This document shows positions 1 to 8,869 of a stretch of 64,000 nt of DNA, in pieces. Position numbers and translations under genes: made by a program. How positions within the stretch are numbered: position 1 is the first letter of the stretch; each line of letters opens with the position of its first letter. The notes under the pieces were generated by a model. It did not search any database and had not been told where the DNA came from. It worked only from the letters and a program-made list of their open reading frames with translations. Source of the DNA: Amycolatopsis azurea DSM 43854 (GTDB taxonomy: Bacteria; Actinomycetota; Actinomycetes; Mycobacteriales; Pseudonocardiaceae); assembly GCF_001995215.1 (NCBI RefSeq), contig NZ_MUXN01000020.1:62001-126000 (forward strand), read 5' to 3'.

Positions 1-37
1 CGAAGCCGGCTTTACGACCCCCTTGGCCTGGCGGGTC

Positions 38-102
38 GGCGGTGTTGCGAAAGCCACTTTCGCAACCTTCAACGTTGCGAAAGTGGCTTTCGCAACACCG
101 CC
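38..102. repeat. Perfect 29-bp inverted repeat with nested palindromes
   Basis: Positions 38-66 and 74-102 are perfect reverse complements around a 7-nt loop. Each arm is itself a hairpin: GTTGCGAAAG pairs with CTTTCGCAAC around CCA in the left arm and TGG in the right arm. The element can therefore form one long stem or two short ones. It lies about 250 bp upstream of the acyltransferase gene. It may be a dispersed intergenic palindrome (REP/MITE-like), a protein-binding dyad or a terminator for a gene left of the window; sequence alone does not decide. Confidence 0.85.
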
Positions 103-128
103 GCCCACGCCCCCTCACCTACCTGAAG

Positions 129-181
129 CGCGTGAAGGCCCCCTTCCCTCGGCTCAGCCGAGGCAAGGGGGCCTTCACGCG
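129..181. terminator. GC-rich hairpin, probable bidirectional terminator
   Basis: GCGTGAAGGCCCCCTT at 130-145 pairs perfectly with AAGGGGGCCTTCACGC at 165-180. The loop holds a second short pairing, CCTCGGC with GCCGAGG. The long stem and lack of a coding frame fit a rho-independent-like terminator without a clear U-tract, as is common in high-GC actinobacteria. With the dyad at 38-102 it fills the non-coding stretch before the acyltransferase gene. Confidence 0.6.
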
Positions 182-354
182 TGGACCGCACGTACCCGGA
201 AAGCCCGAAAAGACTCGCAGAATGGGATAAGACGGAGCCCATATCGCGGTGCGAAGCTAGTGGGGCAGACGGACATCGGTCTGGGTTCCGCCGCGTGGCG
301 TGGAAAGGCTCGAGCGCGGTTCACCCCATCGCTTTTGGGAGAAAGGACGCACAA

Positions 355-1674
355 ATGAGCGTTACCACAACGCGGAAAGGCGGGCCGCCCGCAGCCGCGG
401 AAAAGCCGGCCAAACAACGCTATCTCGCGGTCGACGGCTTGCGCGGGCTTTGCGCGCTGGCACTGCTCTTCACGCACGTCGCGATGATCGCGGGAGTGCT
501 GGGCACCAAGGAACTCGGCGGCACGATCGCGTCGACCAGCGCGGTCGGTGGATTCTTCACCGGCGGTCTGCAGATCTTCGCCGGTGTCTTCTTCGTGCTC
601 ACCGGCATGTTCGTCTATCAGGGGTTCGCGAAGTCGATCATCAACGGAACCCCGCGCAAACGCGAAGGCACGGTCATCCGCCGTGTGCTGCGCCTGCTCC
701 CCGCGTACTACGCGATGTACTTCGTGGTCCTCATCGCGCTGAACCTCCAGCAGATCGACAGCGTGTGGGACGTCCTCCGTCCGATGGCACTGCTGCACAT
801 CTACGACTGGGACGGCTGGAGCAACGGCATGGAGATCACCTGGACCGTGCCGGACATGGCGCAGTTCTATCTCCTGCTGCCGCTGCTCGCCTGGGCGACC
901 TTCAAGTTCGCCTCCCGCGGCCAGACCGCGCGGGCACGCGCGTACCGGATGATGCTCCCCGTGCCGATCCTGTTCGCGGCCGGTATCGCCTGGCTGCTGT
1001 ACTCGCAGATGAACGGTCTCGGCACCCGTGCGCTGTTCTGGTACCCGATGGGCCTGATGCCGGAGGTCGCGATCGGCATGATCATCGCGATCTGGCTGGA
1101 ACTGCAGAAGGCCGCGCCGAACGAGGCGCCCAAGCTGCTCACCTTCGCCGGCCGTCACCGCGTCCTGTTCCTGGGCATCGCGCTGACCTGCCTGCTGATC
1201 AACTGTGCCCGTCCCGGCAGTGAAATCGGCATGGACGACTACTACAGTCTCACCGCACTAGGGATTTTCTACGGCCTATTGGCCATCCTCTCGGCGAGCC
1301 TGTTGCTTTCGATGGTCGCGCCAGGACCCGAGTCGCGCCTGATCCGGGCCGTGTTCACCAACCGGGTGATCCTGTTCATCGGCAAGATCTCCTACGGCGT
1401 CTATCTGTGGCAGTTCGCGGTGATGCATTTCTACCTGCAGAAACCGAACGCCTACTTCAACGGGGAACCGATGCCGTTGATGCTGATCCGGGCGGGCACC
1501 GGGTTCTGGGAGCTGCAGCTGGTCACCCTGGTCGGCACGATCATCCTGTCGACGATCTCGTACTACCTGCTCGAACGGCCGCTGATGAACTGGGGCGAGC
1601 GCGTCATCAAGCGCCGCGCCGCCCGCAAGGCGGCCACCCTGCCGCGGCCGCGTGAGGAATCGGTCCCGGCGTAG
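355..1674 (+). CDS. Acyltransferase family 3 integral membrane protein
   Basis: A 439-residue polytopic membrane protein of the acyltransferase-3 (OafA/OatA-like) family, whose members transfer acyl groups from the cytoplasm onto extracytoplasmic glycans, peptidoglycan or secreted metabolites. The family signature LAVDGLRGLCAL appears near residue 22, followed by a first membrane segment with the expected Thr-His (LLFTHVAM). About ten hydrophobic segments follow, and the C-terminus ends in a basic tail after the characteristic SYYLLERPLM motif. I chose ATG at 355 because GAGAAAGGA lies 8 nt upstream; the frame is open further 5' but without initiation signals. No glycan partner genes lie alongside, so the substrate is unknown. 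Confidence 0.85.
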   Translation: MSVTTTRKGGPPAAAEKPAKQRYLAVDGLRGLCALALLFTHVAMIAGVLGTKELGGTIASTSAVGGFFTGGLQIFAGVFFVLTGMFVYQGFAKSIINGTPRKREGTVIRRVLRLLPAYYAMYFVVLIALNLQQIDSVWDVLRPMALLHIYDWDGWSNGMEITWTVPDMAQFYLLLPLLAWATFKFASRGQTARARAYRMMLPVPILFAAGIAWLLYSQMNGLGTRALFWYPMGLMPEVAIGMIIAIWLELQKAAPNEAPKLLTFAGRHRVLFLGIALTCLLINCARPGSEIGMDDYYSLTALGIFYGLLAILSASLLLSMVAPGPESRLIRAVFTNRVILFIGKISYGVYLWQFAVMHFYLQKPNAYFNGEPMPLMLIRAGTGFWELQLVTLVGTIILSTISYYLLERPLMNWGERVIKRRAARKAATLPRPREESVPA

Positions 1675-1694
1675 TACTCGCCATCGGACCCTCT

Positions 1695-1727
1695 GGCCTG
1701 GCGTCCGCCGCCCGCGGACGCCAGGCC
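1695..1727. terminator. Strong hairpin terminator after acyltransferase gene
   Basis: GGCCTGGCGTCCGC (1695-1708) and GCGGACGCCAGGCC (1714-1727) form a perfect 14-bp stem with a 5-nt loop, 20 bp after the acyltransferase stop. The 3' side is GTTTCC rather than a full U-tract. It separates the acyltransferase from the CoA-transferase gene starting at 1756. Confidence 0.75.
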
Positions 1728-1755
1728 GTTTCCGTTGCCACACCCGGAGGTACCC

Positions 1756-3483
1756 GTGTCCTTTTCCCATCCCCTGAACGGTTTCCACGTCCTGAGCGCC
1801 GGATCCGGCCCGGCCGTCGAGACCGCTCTCGACAGGCTGCGGATGCTGGGTGCCGACGCCGGCACCGCGCGTCCGGGCGTGCTGAGCCTGAGCGGGCCGG
1901 GTGCTTCGGTCGAGGCCGGTCTGCTCGGCCCGTACCCGGAAAACCTCCTGCAGGCCGACTACGGGATCATGGCACTGCACGGCCGGTCCGAAGCACAGCC
2001 GCGGCCACTGGGCGTCGACTACGTTTCGGTGCTCACGGGAATGGCCGCCGTCCAAGGCGTGCTGGCCGCGACTTTGGCCCAGTTGCGTGGAAACCCGGTG
2101 TCGCGGATCGAGATGGGCCCGGACCGCGTCGCGATGATCGCGGTCGCGCAGTACATCGCCGCCGCCACCGCGGACGAGGATCCCGAGGGGCCGGAGGGCA
2201 CCCCGTCGACAGCGCGGCCGCCGTTCGTCTCGGCCGACGGGCTTCCCTTCGAGGTCGAGGCCTTCAGCAGTGAAGCCTGGCAAGGGTTCTGGGCCTCGCT
2301 GGGGGCGCCGGAAGGCGCGGTCGGACGAGGCTGGCGACCGTTCCTCCTCCGCTACGAACGCGCGTCGGTGTCGTTGCCGCGCGAACTGCACGAGGCGGCC
2401 GAGTCCGCCACGTTCGAGGAGATCCGCTCGATCGCCGCGTCGACCGGGATGCACGTCTGTCCGGTGAGGACAGTGGCCGATCGGCGTGCCGATCCCGACG
2501 CCGGCTCGCCGCCATGGTCGTTCCGGGCAGGCCGGGCGGCGCCGCCCGGACCCGGCGCCGAAGCCGGACGGCCGCTCGCCGGGATCCACGTCGTCGAGTC
2601 GACCCGGCGGGTGCAGGGCCCGATGGCCACCCGGCTGCTGGCACTGCTCGGCGCGACCGTCACCCGGATCGAGCCGCCGGGCGGCGACCCGCTGCGGGGC
2701 ATGCCGCCGATGGCGGGTGACTGCTCGGCGAAGTTCCGCGTGCTCAACGACGGCAAGCGGATCGCCGAGATCGACTTCAAGCAGCCGTCGGGGCGTGCCG
2801 CGGTACTGGACCTGGTCCGCGACGCCGACGTCTTCCTGCACAACTGGGCGCCGGGCAAGGACACCGAGCTCGGCCTGGACGCGGCCACGATGCACGCGGT
2901 GAACCCCGGACTGGTGTACGCGACCGCGTCCGGCTGGGGCGACGCGCTGGGGGAGAACCCGCCCGCGGGGACGGACTACATGGTCCAGGCCTATTCCGGG
3001 CTGGCGGACGTGATGGCCCCCGACGGCGCGCCGCCGCGCCCGACATTGATGATCATGGTGGACATCGCGGGCGGATTCGTTTCGGCGGAAGGGATCCTGG
3101 CCGCGCTGGTGGCACGTCAGCGCTTCGGCCGGGGCGGCGAGGTCGCGACGTCGCTTCTCGGTGCGGCGGACGCACTGCTGCGCGAGCCGTCGCCCGCCGC
3201 CGTCGACGGTGTCTTCGCGGCGGCCGACGGCCTGCTCGCGATCGTGACCCAGGACGTCGTGGCACTGTGCTCGTCCCTGGAGATTCCCGTTCCACCGCAA
3301 GAAGAACTGCCCGACGCGATCACCAAGACGCTGGGCGCGCGGCCGGCGGCGGACTGGGAACGAAGGCTGGGGCCGATCGCGGTGCCCGTCCGGCGTGACC
3401 TGCGCACGCTCGTCTCACGCCGTCCCAGCCGGTTCGAGCAGAACGGCTGCGCGATCGCCACTTCACCGTGGACTTTTTCGTAG
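1756..3483 (+). CDS. CaiB/BaiF-type (family III) CoA-transferase-like protein
   Basis: A 575-residue protein. The C-terminal two-thirds is a recognisable family III CoA-transferase/acyl-CoA racemase domain, starting near residue 278 at GIHVVESTRRVQGPMATRLL and containing the TDYMVQAYSG motif. In this family the Asp of that motif (residue 407 here) forms the acyl-enzyme intermediate. The N-terminal ~270 residues look like a diverged second copy of the fold, as in double-domain CaiB proteins. GTG at 1756 was chosen because GGAGGT lies 5 nt upstream. The acyl-CoA substrate cannot be deduced; the neighbours (acyltransferase and class V aminotransferase) do not define a pathway. Confidence 0.85.
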   Translation: MSFSHPLNGFHVLSAGSGPAVETALDRLRMLGADAGTARPGVLSLSGPGASVEAGLLGPYPENLLQADYGIMALHGRSEAQPRPLGVDYVSVLTGMAAVQGVLAATLAQLRGNPVSRIEMGPDRVAMIAVAQYIAAATADEDPEGPEGTPSTARPPFVSADGLPFEVEAFSSEAWQGFWASLGAPEGAVGRGWRPFLLRYERASVSLPRELHEAAESATFEEIRSIAASTGMHVCPVRTVADRRADPDAGSPPWSFRAGRAAPPGPGAEAGRPLAGIHVVESTRRVQGPMATRLLALLGATVTRIEPPGGDPLRGMPPMAGDCSAKFRVLNDGKRIAEIDFKQPSGRAAVLDLVRDADVFLHNWAPGKDTELGLDAATMHAVNPGLVYATASGWGDALGENPPAGTDYMVQAYSGLADVMAPDGAPPRPTLMIMVDIAGGFVSAEGILAALVARQRFGRGGEVATSLLGAADALLREPSPAAVDGVFAAADGLLAIVTQDVVALCSSLEIPVPPQEELPDAITKTLGARPAADWERRLGPIAVPVRRDLRTLVSRRPSRFEQNGCAIATSPWTFS

Positions 3484-3571
3484 TCCGTGGCAGCGCAGGA
3501 GATGTCCATCCCTTGGGAACGCTGCGACCATGGGCTGGAGACGATGGTCCGATCGGCGGAGGAGCTTCGTG

Positions 3572-4795
3572 ATGGGTGGGAACACGCTCGGCGTGCTGGG
3601 CTCCGACGTCAAGGTGGGATTGTCCGACGGGACGAAGATCGCCTACGCCAACCTGGACTACGCGGCGAGCGCGCCGTGCCTGCGCGAGGTGGCCGACGTG
3701 GTGGGGGAGCTGCTCCCGTACTACGCGAGCGTGCACCGGGGCGCAGGCGCCCTTTCCCAGCTGTGCACGGAAAAGTACGAGCTGGCCCGCGAATCCGTCA
3801 CCACGTTCCTCGGCTGCCGCCCGGACGACGAAGTGGTGTTCACCCGCAACACCACCGACGCCCTGAACCTGCTCGCGCACGTCGTGCCGCCGGACACCGC
3901 GGTCATCACGTTCGAAGGCGAACACCACGCGAACCTGTTGCCCTGGAGCGATGTCATTCGGCTCCCTGCGCCTTCGTCGCCCGAGGAGGCGGTTTCGGCC
4001 GTCGCGAAGACGCTCGCCGTGCTGGGCACCTGGCGTCCGGCTCTGCTGGCCGTCACCGGAGCGTCCAATGTGACCGGTGAGGTCTGGCCACTGGCCGAAC
4101 TCGCCGCCGTCGCCCGTCGCTCCGGCGCCCGCATCGCGGTGGACGCCGCCCAGCTCGCGCCACACCGGCGGATCGACGTCGCCGCCCTCGGCCTCGACTA
4201 CGTGGCTTTCTCCGGCCACAAGCTGTATGCCCCGTTCGGCACCGGCGTGCTCGCGGGCCGCGCCGACTGGCTGGACCGCGCGCGGCCGTACCTCGCGGGC
4301 GGCGGGGCCACCGCGCACGTAGGGGACGCGCCCGGTCAGGTCGACTGGGCGTCAGGTGCCGCGCGACACGAGGCGGGCTCCCCGAACGTCATCGGCGCGG
4401 TGGCCCTCGCCGCCGCGTGCGACGCCCTCGCGGCGGCGGACCTGGACGCGCTCCGGTCCGAAGAGGACACTCTGACGACCCGACTGCACGACGGCCTGGC
4501 GGAGATCCCCGCGGTCCGGGTGCTGGGTGACTCCGGCCGCTGGCCGGACCGGCTGGGCATCGTCTCCTTCACCGTCGACGGTGTCGAGACGCGCACGGTG
4601 TCCACCAGGCTGGCCGCGGAGTTCGGCATCGGCGTCCGCGACGGCCTGTTCTGCGCCCACCCGTTCACTCGGCGGTTGCTGGAACAGGCGGGCGCGACGG
4701 CGCCGACGGCGGTGCGCGCGAGTATCGGGATCGGCACGACGAAGGAGCATGTCGACCGCTTGATCACCGGGATCCGGACCATTGCCGGATCCTGA
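3572..4795 (+). CDS. Class V aminotransferase / cysteine desulfurase-like PLP enzyme
   Basis: A 407-residue fold-type I PLP enzyme of the NifS/SufS-like class V aminotransferase family. VDAAQLAPH supplies the PLP-contacting Asp and SGHKLYAPFG the Schiff-base lysine (about residue 217). The N-terminus has the family motif Y-A-A-S-A-P (LDYAASAP). The start is ATG 3572, with GGAGGAG 7 nt upstream; the GTG one codon earlier is an alternative. Classical desulfurases carry a catalytic Cys loop near the C-terminus. Here RDGLFCAHPF provides a candidate Cys, so desulfurase activity is possible but unproven. No suf or isc genes are nearby, so a stand-alone desulfurase or aminotransferase is more likely than an Fe-S assembly role. 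Confidence 0.85.
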   Translation: MGGNTLGVLGSDVKVGLSDGTKIAYANLDYAASAPCLREVADVVGELLPYYASVHRGAGALSQLCTEKYELARESVTTFLGCRPDDEVVFTRNTTDALNLLAHVVPPDTAVITFEGEHHANLLPWSDVIRLPAPSSPEEAVSAVAKTLAVLGTWRPALLAVTGASNVTGEVWPLAELAAVARRSGARIAVDAAQLAPHRRIDVAALGLDYVAFSGHKLYAPFGTGVLAGRADWLDRARPYLAGGGATAHVGDAPGQVDWASGAARHEAGSPNVIGAVALAAACDALAAADLDALRSEEDTLTTRLHDGLAEIPAVRVLGDSGRWPDRLGIVSFTVDGVETRTVSTRLAAEFGIGVRDGLFCAHPFTRRLLEQAGATAPTAVRASIGIGTTKEHVDRLITGIRTIAGS

Positions 4796-4896
4796 ACGCG
4801 TGAACCCGCAGTGGACTCTGAGTTCAAAAGGCGAATTCGAGTGACTTGAACCTCCCAAACAGGACAAGTAGCCTCAAACCGAGGGGGAGGGGTTGG

Positions 4897-5193
4897 ATGA
4901 CGGGGTTCGAAGCTGATCCGAAAGCCCTGCGCGACGCGGTTGACCAGGCGAAGCGTGCCGCAGGAATCGTGCGCGAGCTGGATCTGGAACGGGTGGCGGC
5001 ACTTTCCGGCGCCCTGACCGGCTCAGAGTCCGCGAAGACCGCTGCCACGCTCGGCCCACATTGGGAGAGCTCGATCAGCGTATGGGCAGGGGGCGTGGAT
5101 TCCTACGCGGCATCGCTGACCACCGCCGCGTCCGCGTACCGGGCTCAAGATGGCGTGGGTGAGCAGGGATTCGACGGCGCGGGTGGCCGTTGA
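4897..5193 (+). CDS. EspC-like (WXG100-superfamily) type VII secretion-associated protein
   Basis: A 98-residue helical protein with the spacing of the T7SS EspC-like family: an N-terminal DPKALRDAVDQAKRAAG helix, a central tryptophan (HWESSISVW) and a second helix ending SAYRAQD. Such proteins form helical hairpins and are usually encoded next to type VII (ESX) substrates or WXG toxins. ATG 4897 follows a strong GAGGGGGAGGGG tract. Its stop overlaps the start of the next gene (TGATG), so translation is coupled. It probably acts as a partner or targeting helper for the WXG-type protein downstream; that role is inferred from context. Confidence 0.7.
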   Translation: MTGFEADPKALRDAVDQAKRAAGIVRELDLERVAALSGALTGSESAKTAATLGPHWESSISVWAGGVDSYAASLTTAASAYRAQDGVGEQGFDGAGGR

Positions 5194-6371
5194 TGGTCAC
5201 CTGGGCCGATGTCAGCCAATGGAAAGCCGACGGGATAGGGCAGATCGGTGACCACCTGGCCTCGCAGAACCGGCAGGTGCTCGGCCTGCAGGACGAGATC
5301 GACGGTGCCAAGCCGGCCGGGTGGGCAGGGGAAGCGGCGGAGGCGGCTGCCGGGAACCTTCGTGCCCGATGCCAGGAACTCGAGGACCTCGCCGCACGGT
5401 TGTCCGCAGCCGTGAAGATCATCGATGACACGGAGCAGGCTGTGCGCGATTTGGTGCGCAGTCTCGAAACGACGGAGGACTTCGCCGCCAAGAACGGCTT
5501 CCGGATAGACAATGGCAAGGTCGTCGAGACGGAGAACTCCACAGGGTTTCTATCCAGCGTGCTCTTGCAGGTCGAAGTGGAAGCCATCTTGGCCCGTGCC
5601 GGCGAGATCGACACCGAACTGAACACCGTGCTCAAGCGAATCCTGGCCGGCGAGATCGGGGACGCCGGTGCGACGACGCTGGCGGCGGCCGCCGCGGCAG
5701 GCGAAGACCGCATCGCCGACGAACAGCGGCACCGCGATCTCCTGGCAAAATACCAGGTCAAGACAGACGGTACAACGACGTGGCCGAGCGGCCTGACCGG
5801 CTGGATCGCGGAACAGGCGGGGTTCAAGAAGGAGAAGATCACCGAGGCCGAGGCCAAACTGCTCGACGATCTGCAGATGCGCAAGGGATTGCTCGGACTC
5901 AAAGAGTTCGCCGACATCCGACAGGACGCCTTGCATGTCGCCGAGGGCAAGTTCGAGGGCAAGGGCGGGACCGACGGGCACGCCGACGCTTTCCGCCATG
6001 CTTACTGGAACGCGATGATGACGCAGCGGTACGGAGAGGAATGGGCCCGCGACTTCGCGACCGCGCACGAGCGGAACCCGACCAGCCACCATGTCCCGGT
6101 GGCCATGGACCTGCACAACAACGAAGTCGGTCGCTTGATCGCCAAAGCCAACCCGGACGCCAGCCCCGAACAGTTGGCGAACCTGGTCGAACAAGCGGTC
6201 AAGGACGGCAAAACGGTGGTCATCGACAAGAACGACACACTGGTACCGTCCAGCGAATCGCTTCCTGGTGAGACCCGTGAAACCAAGAACAAGCCTTGGC
6301 CCACGGACAATCCAGGGCGCGGTGACGACCATGACCCCGGTCAACCCACGGCGACACCGGACCAATACTGA
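5193..6371 (+). CDS. WXG-type secreted protein with DUF6973-like C-terminal domain (putative polymorphic toxin)
   Basis: A 392-residue protein. Residues 1-100 are a helical WXG-like module (W-A-G at 44-46) followed by coiled-coil-rich sequence to about 200. The C-terminal domain at about 215-350 contains DAFRHAYWNAMM, then ATAHE, then AMDLHNNEVGR. That set of conserved His, Asp, Glu and Asn residues matches the DUF6973 pattern and suggests a metal-dependent enzyme. The C-terminal ~40 residues are hydrophilic and Pro-rich. An N-terminal T7SS-type trafficking region plus a C-terminal enzymatic domain is the layout of actinobacterial polymorphic toxins. The start ATG overlaps the upstream EspC-like stop. 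Toxicity and biochemical activity are inferred. Confidence 0.7.
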   Translation: MVTWADVSQWKADGIGQIGDHLASQNRQVLGLQDEIDGAKPAGWAGEAAEAAAGNLRARCQELEDLAARLSAAVKIIDDTEQAVRDLVRSLETTEDFAAKNGFRIDNGKVVETENSTGFLSSVLLQVEVEAILARAGEIDTELNTVLKRILAGEIGDAGATTLAAAAAAGEDRIADEQRHRDLLAKYQVKTDGTTTWPSGLTGWIAEQAGFKKEKITEAEAKLLDDLQMRKGLLGLKEFADIRQDALHVAEGKFEGKGGTDGHADAFRHAYWNAMMTQRYGEEWARDFATAHERNPTSHHVPVAMDLHNNEVGRLIAKANPDASPEQLANLVEQAVKDGKTVVIDKNDTLVPSSESLPGETRETKNKPWPTDNPGRGDDHDPGQPTATPDQY

Positions 6372-6373
6372 CC

Positions 6374-6820
6374 ATGCGCTTGATAGTGACTTTGCTCGCC
6401 CTTCTCGCTCTCGTGGCGGGCTGCGGCACGAGCACCCCAGGAGTGACGGTGGAATTCGACGACGGCCTCGAGAAAGCGATCAGCGACCTCGCCAGGTCAG
6501 GCGGCTCGCGGCCGCTCAAGGAACTGGCGTCCGGCGATTGGACCTCGGTCCAGGTCCTCACCGGCCCCGCCTCTGGCGCGCGAATCGAACGCGAACTCGG
6601 CAGGCCCGTCACGGTCGAGGGCGATGGCACCCACAGTGGCGACTATGTCCAAGACGGCAACCTGCTGGTGTTCGACCGCGACGGCGCCACCACGCGGATG
6701 GTCAGCCTCGGCACGCTCGCCGCGATCGGCGACGGGAAGTACCGCGCGGACGTCGTGCTGAAGGCGCAGGGTGGGGCCATCACGATGACCGACCCGGACG
6801 GCCGCCCCGCGGGGCGTTGA
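6374..6820 (+). CDS. Small lipoprotein, candidate partner or immunity protein
   Basis: A 148-residue protein with a clear lipoprotein signal: a hydrophobic core MRLIVTLLALLALVAG followed by Cys 17 in an LVAGC lipobox. The mature part is about 130 residues of mixed charge with no family I recognise. ATG lies 2 nt after the stop of the WXG-type gene, so the two are co-transcribed and probably translationally coupled. A membrane-anchored extracytoplasmic protein directly after a T7SS-type toxin would fit a surface immunity protein, but there is no sequence evidence for that beyond position. Confidence 0.65.
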   Translation: MRLIVTLLALLALVAGCGTSTPGVTVEFDDGLEKAISDLARSGGSRPLKELASGDWTSVQVLTGPASGARIERELGRPVTVEGDGTHSGDYVQDGNLLVFDRDGATTRMVSLGTLAAIGDGKYRADVVLKAQGGAITMTDPDGRPAGR

Positions 6821-6839
6821 TCAAGCCAGGTCAGATCGG

Positions 6840-8738
6840 CTATCGGGTCATCTCCTCCAGGAATTCCTGGGTTTCGGGGTCCTCCGAGAAGATGGCTGTC
6901 CCGCGCATCCCGCGAGTGAGCAAAACCTTGTACGTGTTCTTGATCAGTGCGCCGAAGTGCAGTTCGTCGGCCTTCCTGACTTCCGAGTCCTTGGAGCGCT
7001 CGCGCACCGCTCGCCACATGCCGTCGCGGCGTACGAGATCCTTGCCGAAGATCACGCCCGACCAGTCGTACTCGAATCCCTGGGCGGTGTAGATGCAGCC
7101 CACCTGGTCGAAGCCGCGCTCGTCCGTGGCCCAGTAGCTGGATTCCGGAACGCCGGGTACTGCCTTCTTGCCGTCGCCCTTCGCATTCCAGGGGCGTTTC
7201 CAGGCGCCGACCTGGACGTCGTCCACCAGGCGTGCGCCGTCCGGAGTGTCGACCGGGTCGCTCCACGGCCAGCAGAAGCCGGCTGACAGACGCGCCACTC
7301 CGCCGTGCTCCGACCGTTGCCGCAGTATCCAGGACTCGAGCGCCTCGGGAGAGGCCACGGCACTCAGAGTGATGCCCTCGTCGAGCGGGCCCGCCAGCTT
7401 GCTCCACGGAATCGGTCGCTCGCTGGTGCCGAGGCCGAGAAGCCGCGCTACCCAAGTGTCATAAGAGACCGAGCCACCGCAACGCAGCTGGTCGTGAAGG
7501 CGGACGATCTCGACCTGGCACCCGAGCGCTTCCGCCGCGGTGGTGATCTCCTTGAGTGAGCCCATCTCGCCAGGGCGCACCACTTGATGTTCGTCGAGCA
7601 GGAAGACCGGAACGGTCGCGACGTTGATGAGCTCGTTGACCTGCCGGTCAGCGCGGTCGCGCTTCTCCTTCTTCGTGTACCTGTCGGTGCCCTTTTCCCT
7701 GATGCGGTGTGCTTCGTCGCAGATCAGGACGTCCAGTTCGCGCGGCTCGCAACCGACGTAAGTGTTGAAGTACTTGAACAAGCCCTGAACCCGCTTGCTG
7801 CCACGGCCCGCGTACTTGCGCATGGTCATGGTGAACGATCGCGAGCCGGTCGCGTGGTGGACCGCGCGCCCCCGGCGGGCCAGTTCGCCGAGCAGGCTCA
7901 GCGCGATCACGCTTTTGCCCGACCCCGGTCCGCCTTCGACGATCACGACCGTGCGAGTCTGCGCGGCCCGGGAACGTTCCACCGCGCGGAGGACGAGTTC
8001 GTACGCGACCTTCTGTTCGTCCAATAGAACGAACTGTTCGCGATCCTTGATCTCGGCCGCGGCCAGATCGAGCAATGGCTTGGTGGGGCGATGCGCGAAC
8101 CCGCTCAATTCATCGCCTGCCGCGACATTCGACTGCCGGGCGGCGGCGGCGTCGAGCACGGCGTTGAGGTGCTCTCCCAGCGCCGCCTTGTCGTCCATGG
8201 TGAACAGTCGGCTGGTGGGGCGGGGATTGTCCTGGAGAAGGCCGGACACGTCCGTGCGCCGCGCGTTGTGCAGGTACGCCACCGCGTGAACGGCCTGAGG
8301 CCGCTCGACCAGCGCGGGGGTGTGGTCCACGAAGTACTCCCGGTATCCGTGCACCTGCTCGGTGGGATGAAGGTGCCTCCCCTGGAGTCCGGGAATGTTG
8401 ATCACCTCGGACAGATAGGACTCGGCCTTGGACCACTGCTTGAGCTCGAGGAAGACGAATGAACTGTCACCGGAACGAGGGTGAACGCCGCAGAGCACGA
8501 CATCGATGCGCTGCTTGCTGTGCGGCAGCTGATGCTCGAGGAGCACCTCGACGTCGCCGAGACCGGCGTCGACGAGATCCGTCAACACGATAGGCAGGCT
8601 CCTCTGCCAGGAAGCCACCTCGCTGGTCCCGACCCTGCCGCCGAGTACGAACCCGGCTTGTTCCTGCAATCGGGTGTGCAGCCGTCCCGCGCGGGCTTCG
8701 ATCAAGAGATCGGCCGCGCTGCCGCGTGCAAGAGCCAC
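6840..8738 (-). CDS. DUF2075/Schlafen-3-type helicase with N-terminal PD-(D/E)XK-like nuclease domain
   Basis: A 633-residue two-domain protein. Around residues 79-100, RIDVVLCG followed by FVFLELKQW gives the D...ExK spacing of a PD-(D/E)XK nuclease. A SF1-like ATPase of the DUF2075 (Schlafen group 3 helicase) family follows, with Walker A GGPGSGKS at 269-276, Walker B CDEAH at 340-344, a motif LLDEHQVVRPGE and C-terminal CIYTAQGFEYDW and LLTRGMRG motifs. GTG 8738 was chosen for the GGGGAGGG Shine-Dalgarno just upstream; the frame is open to 8840. It is the divergent paralogue of the gene starting at 8870. Cytoplasmic nucleic-acid processing or defence is likely but inferred. Confidence 0.8.
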   Translation of the reverse strand: MALARGSAADLLIEARAGRLHTRLQEQAGFVLGGRVGTSEVASWQRSLPIVLTDLVDAGLGDVEVLLEHQLPHSKQRIDVVLCGVHPRSGDSSFVFLELKQWSKAESYLSEVINIPGLQGRHLHPTEQVHGYREYFVDHTPALVERPQAVHAVAYLHNARRTDVSGLLQDNPRPTSRLFTMDDKAALGEHLNAVLDAAAARQSNVAAGDELSGFAHRPTKPLLDLAAAEIKDREQFVLLDEQKVAYELVLRAVERSRAAQTRTVVIVEGGPGSGKSVIALSLLGELARRGRAVHHATGSRSFTMTMRKYAGRGSKRVQGLFKYFNTYVGCEPRELDVLICDEAHRIREKGTDRYTKKEKRDRADRQVNELINVATVPVFLLDEHQVVRPGEMGSLKEITTAAEALGCQVEIVRLHDQLRCGGSVSYDTWVARLLGLGTSERPIPWSKLAGPLDEGITLSAVASPEALESWILRQRSEHGGVARLSAGFCWPWSDPVDTPDGARLVDDVQVGAWKRPWNAKGDGKKAVPGVPESSYWATDERGFDQVGCIYTAQGFEYDWSGVIFGKDLVRRDGMWRAVRERSKDSEVRKADELHFGALIKNTYKVLLTRGMRGTAIFSEDPETQEFLEEMTR

Positions 8739-8869
8739 TCGTCCCTCCCCGGGGCGCAGGGGCGCCCGAGTGCTCCCCAGCAGTCGATCATAACCCGCTA
8801 GAGTGATTCTTGCCTTCACGCAATAGTGCGAGAGGCCCAAACGACGGGAACGGCCCTGGGGAGGGTGGC
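8739..8869. promoter_or_regulatory. Divergent promoter region of paired helicase-nuclease genes
   Basis: This 131-bp gap separates the Shine-Dalgarno regions of the two divergent paralogues. On the minus strand TTGCGT is followed 17 nt later by TAGCGG, overlapping GTTATGAT, a weak -35/-10 candidate near 8800. On the plus strand TAGAGT near 8800 could be a -10. Shared control of both genes is plausible; the exact promoters are guesses. Confidence 0.35.

Noticed and set aside
1276..3300. A 674-codon minus-strand frame opposite the acyltransferase and CoA-transferase genes
   Set aside because: Low-complexity Arg/Gly/His-rich translation without recognisable motifs, while the opposite strand encodes well-defined families.
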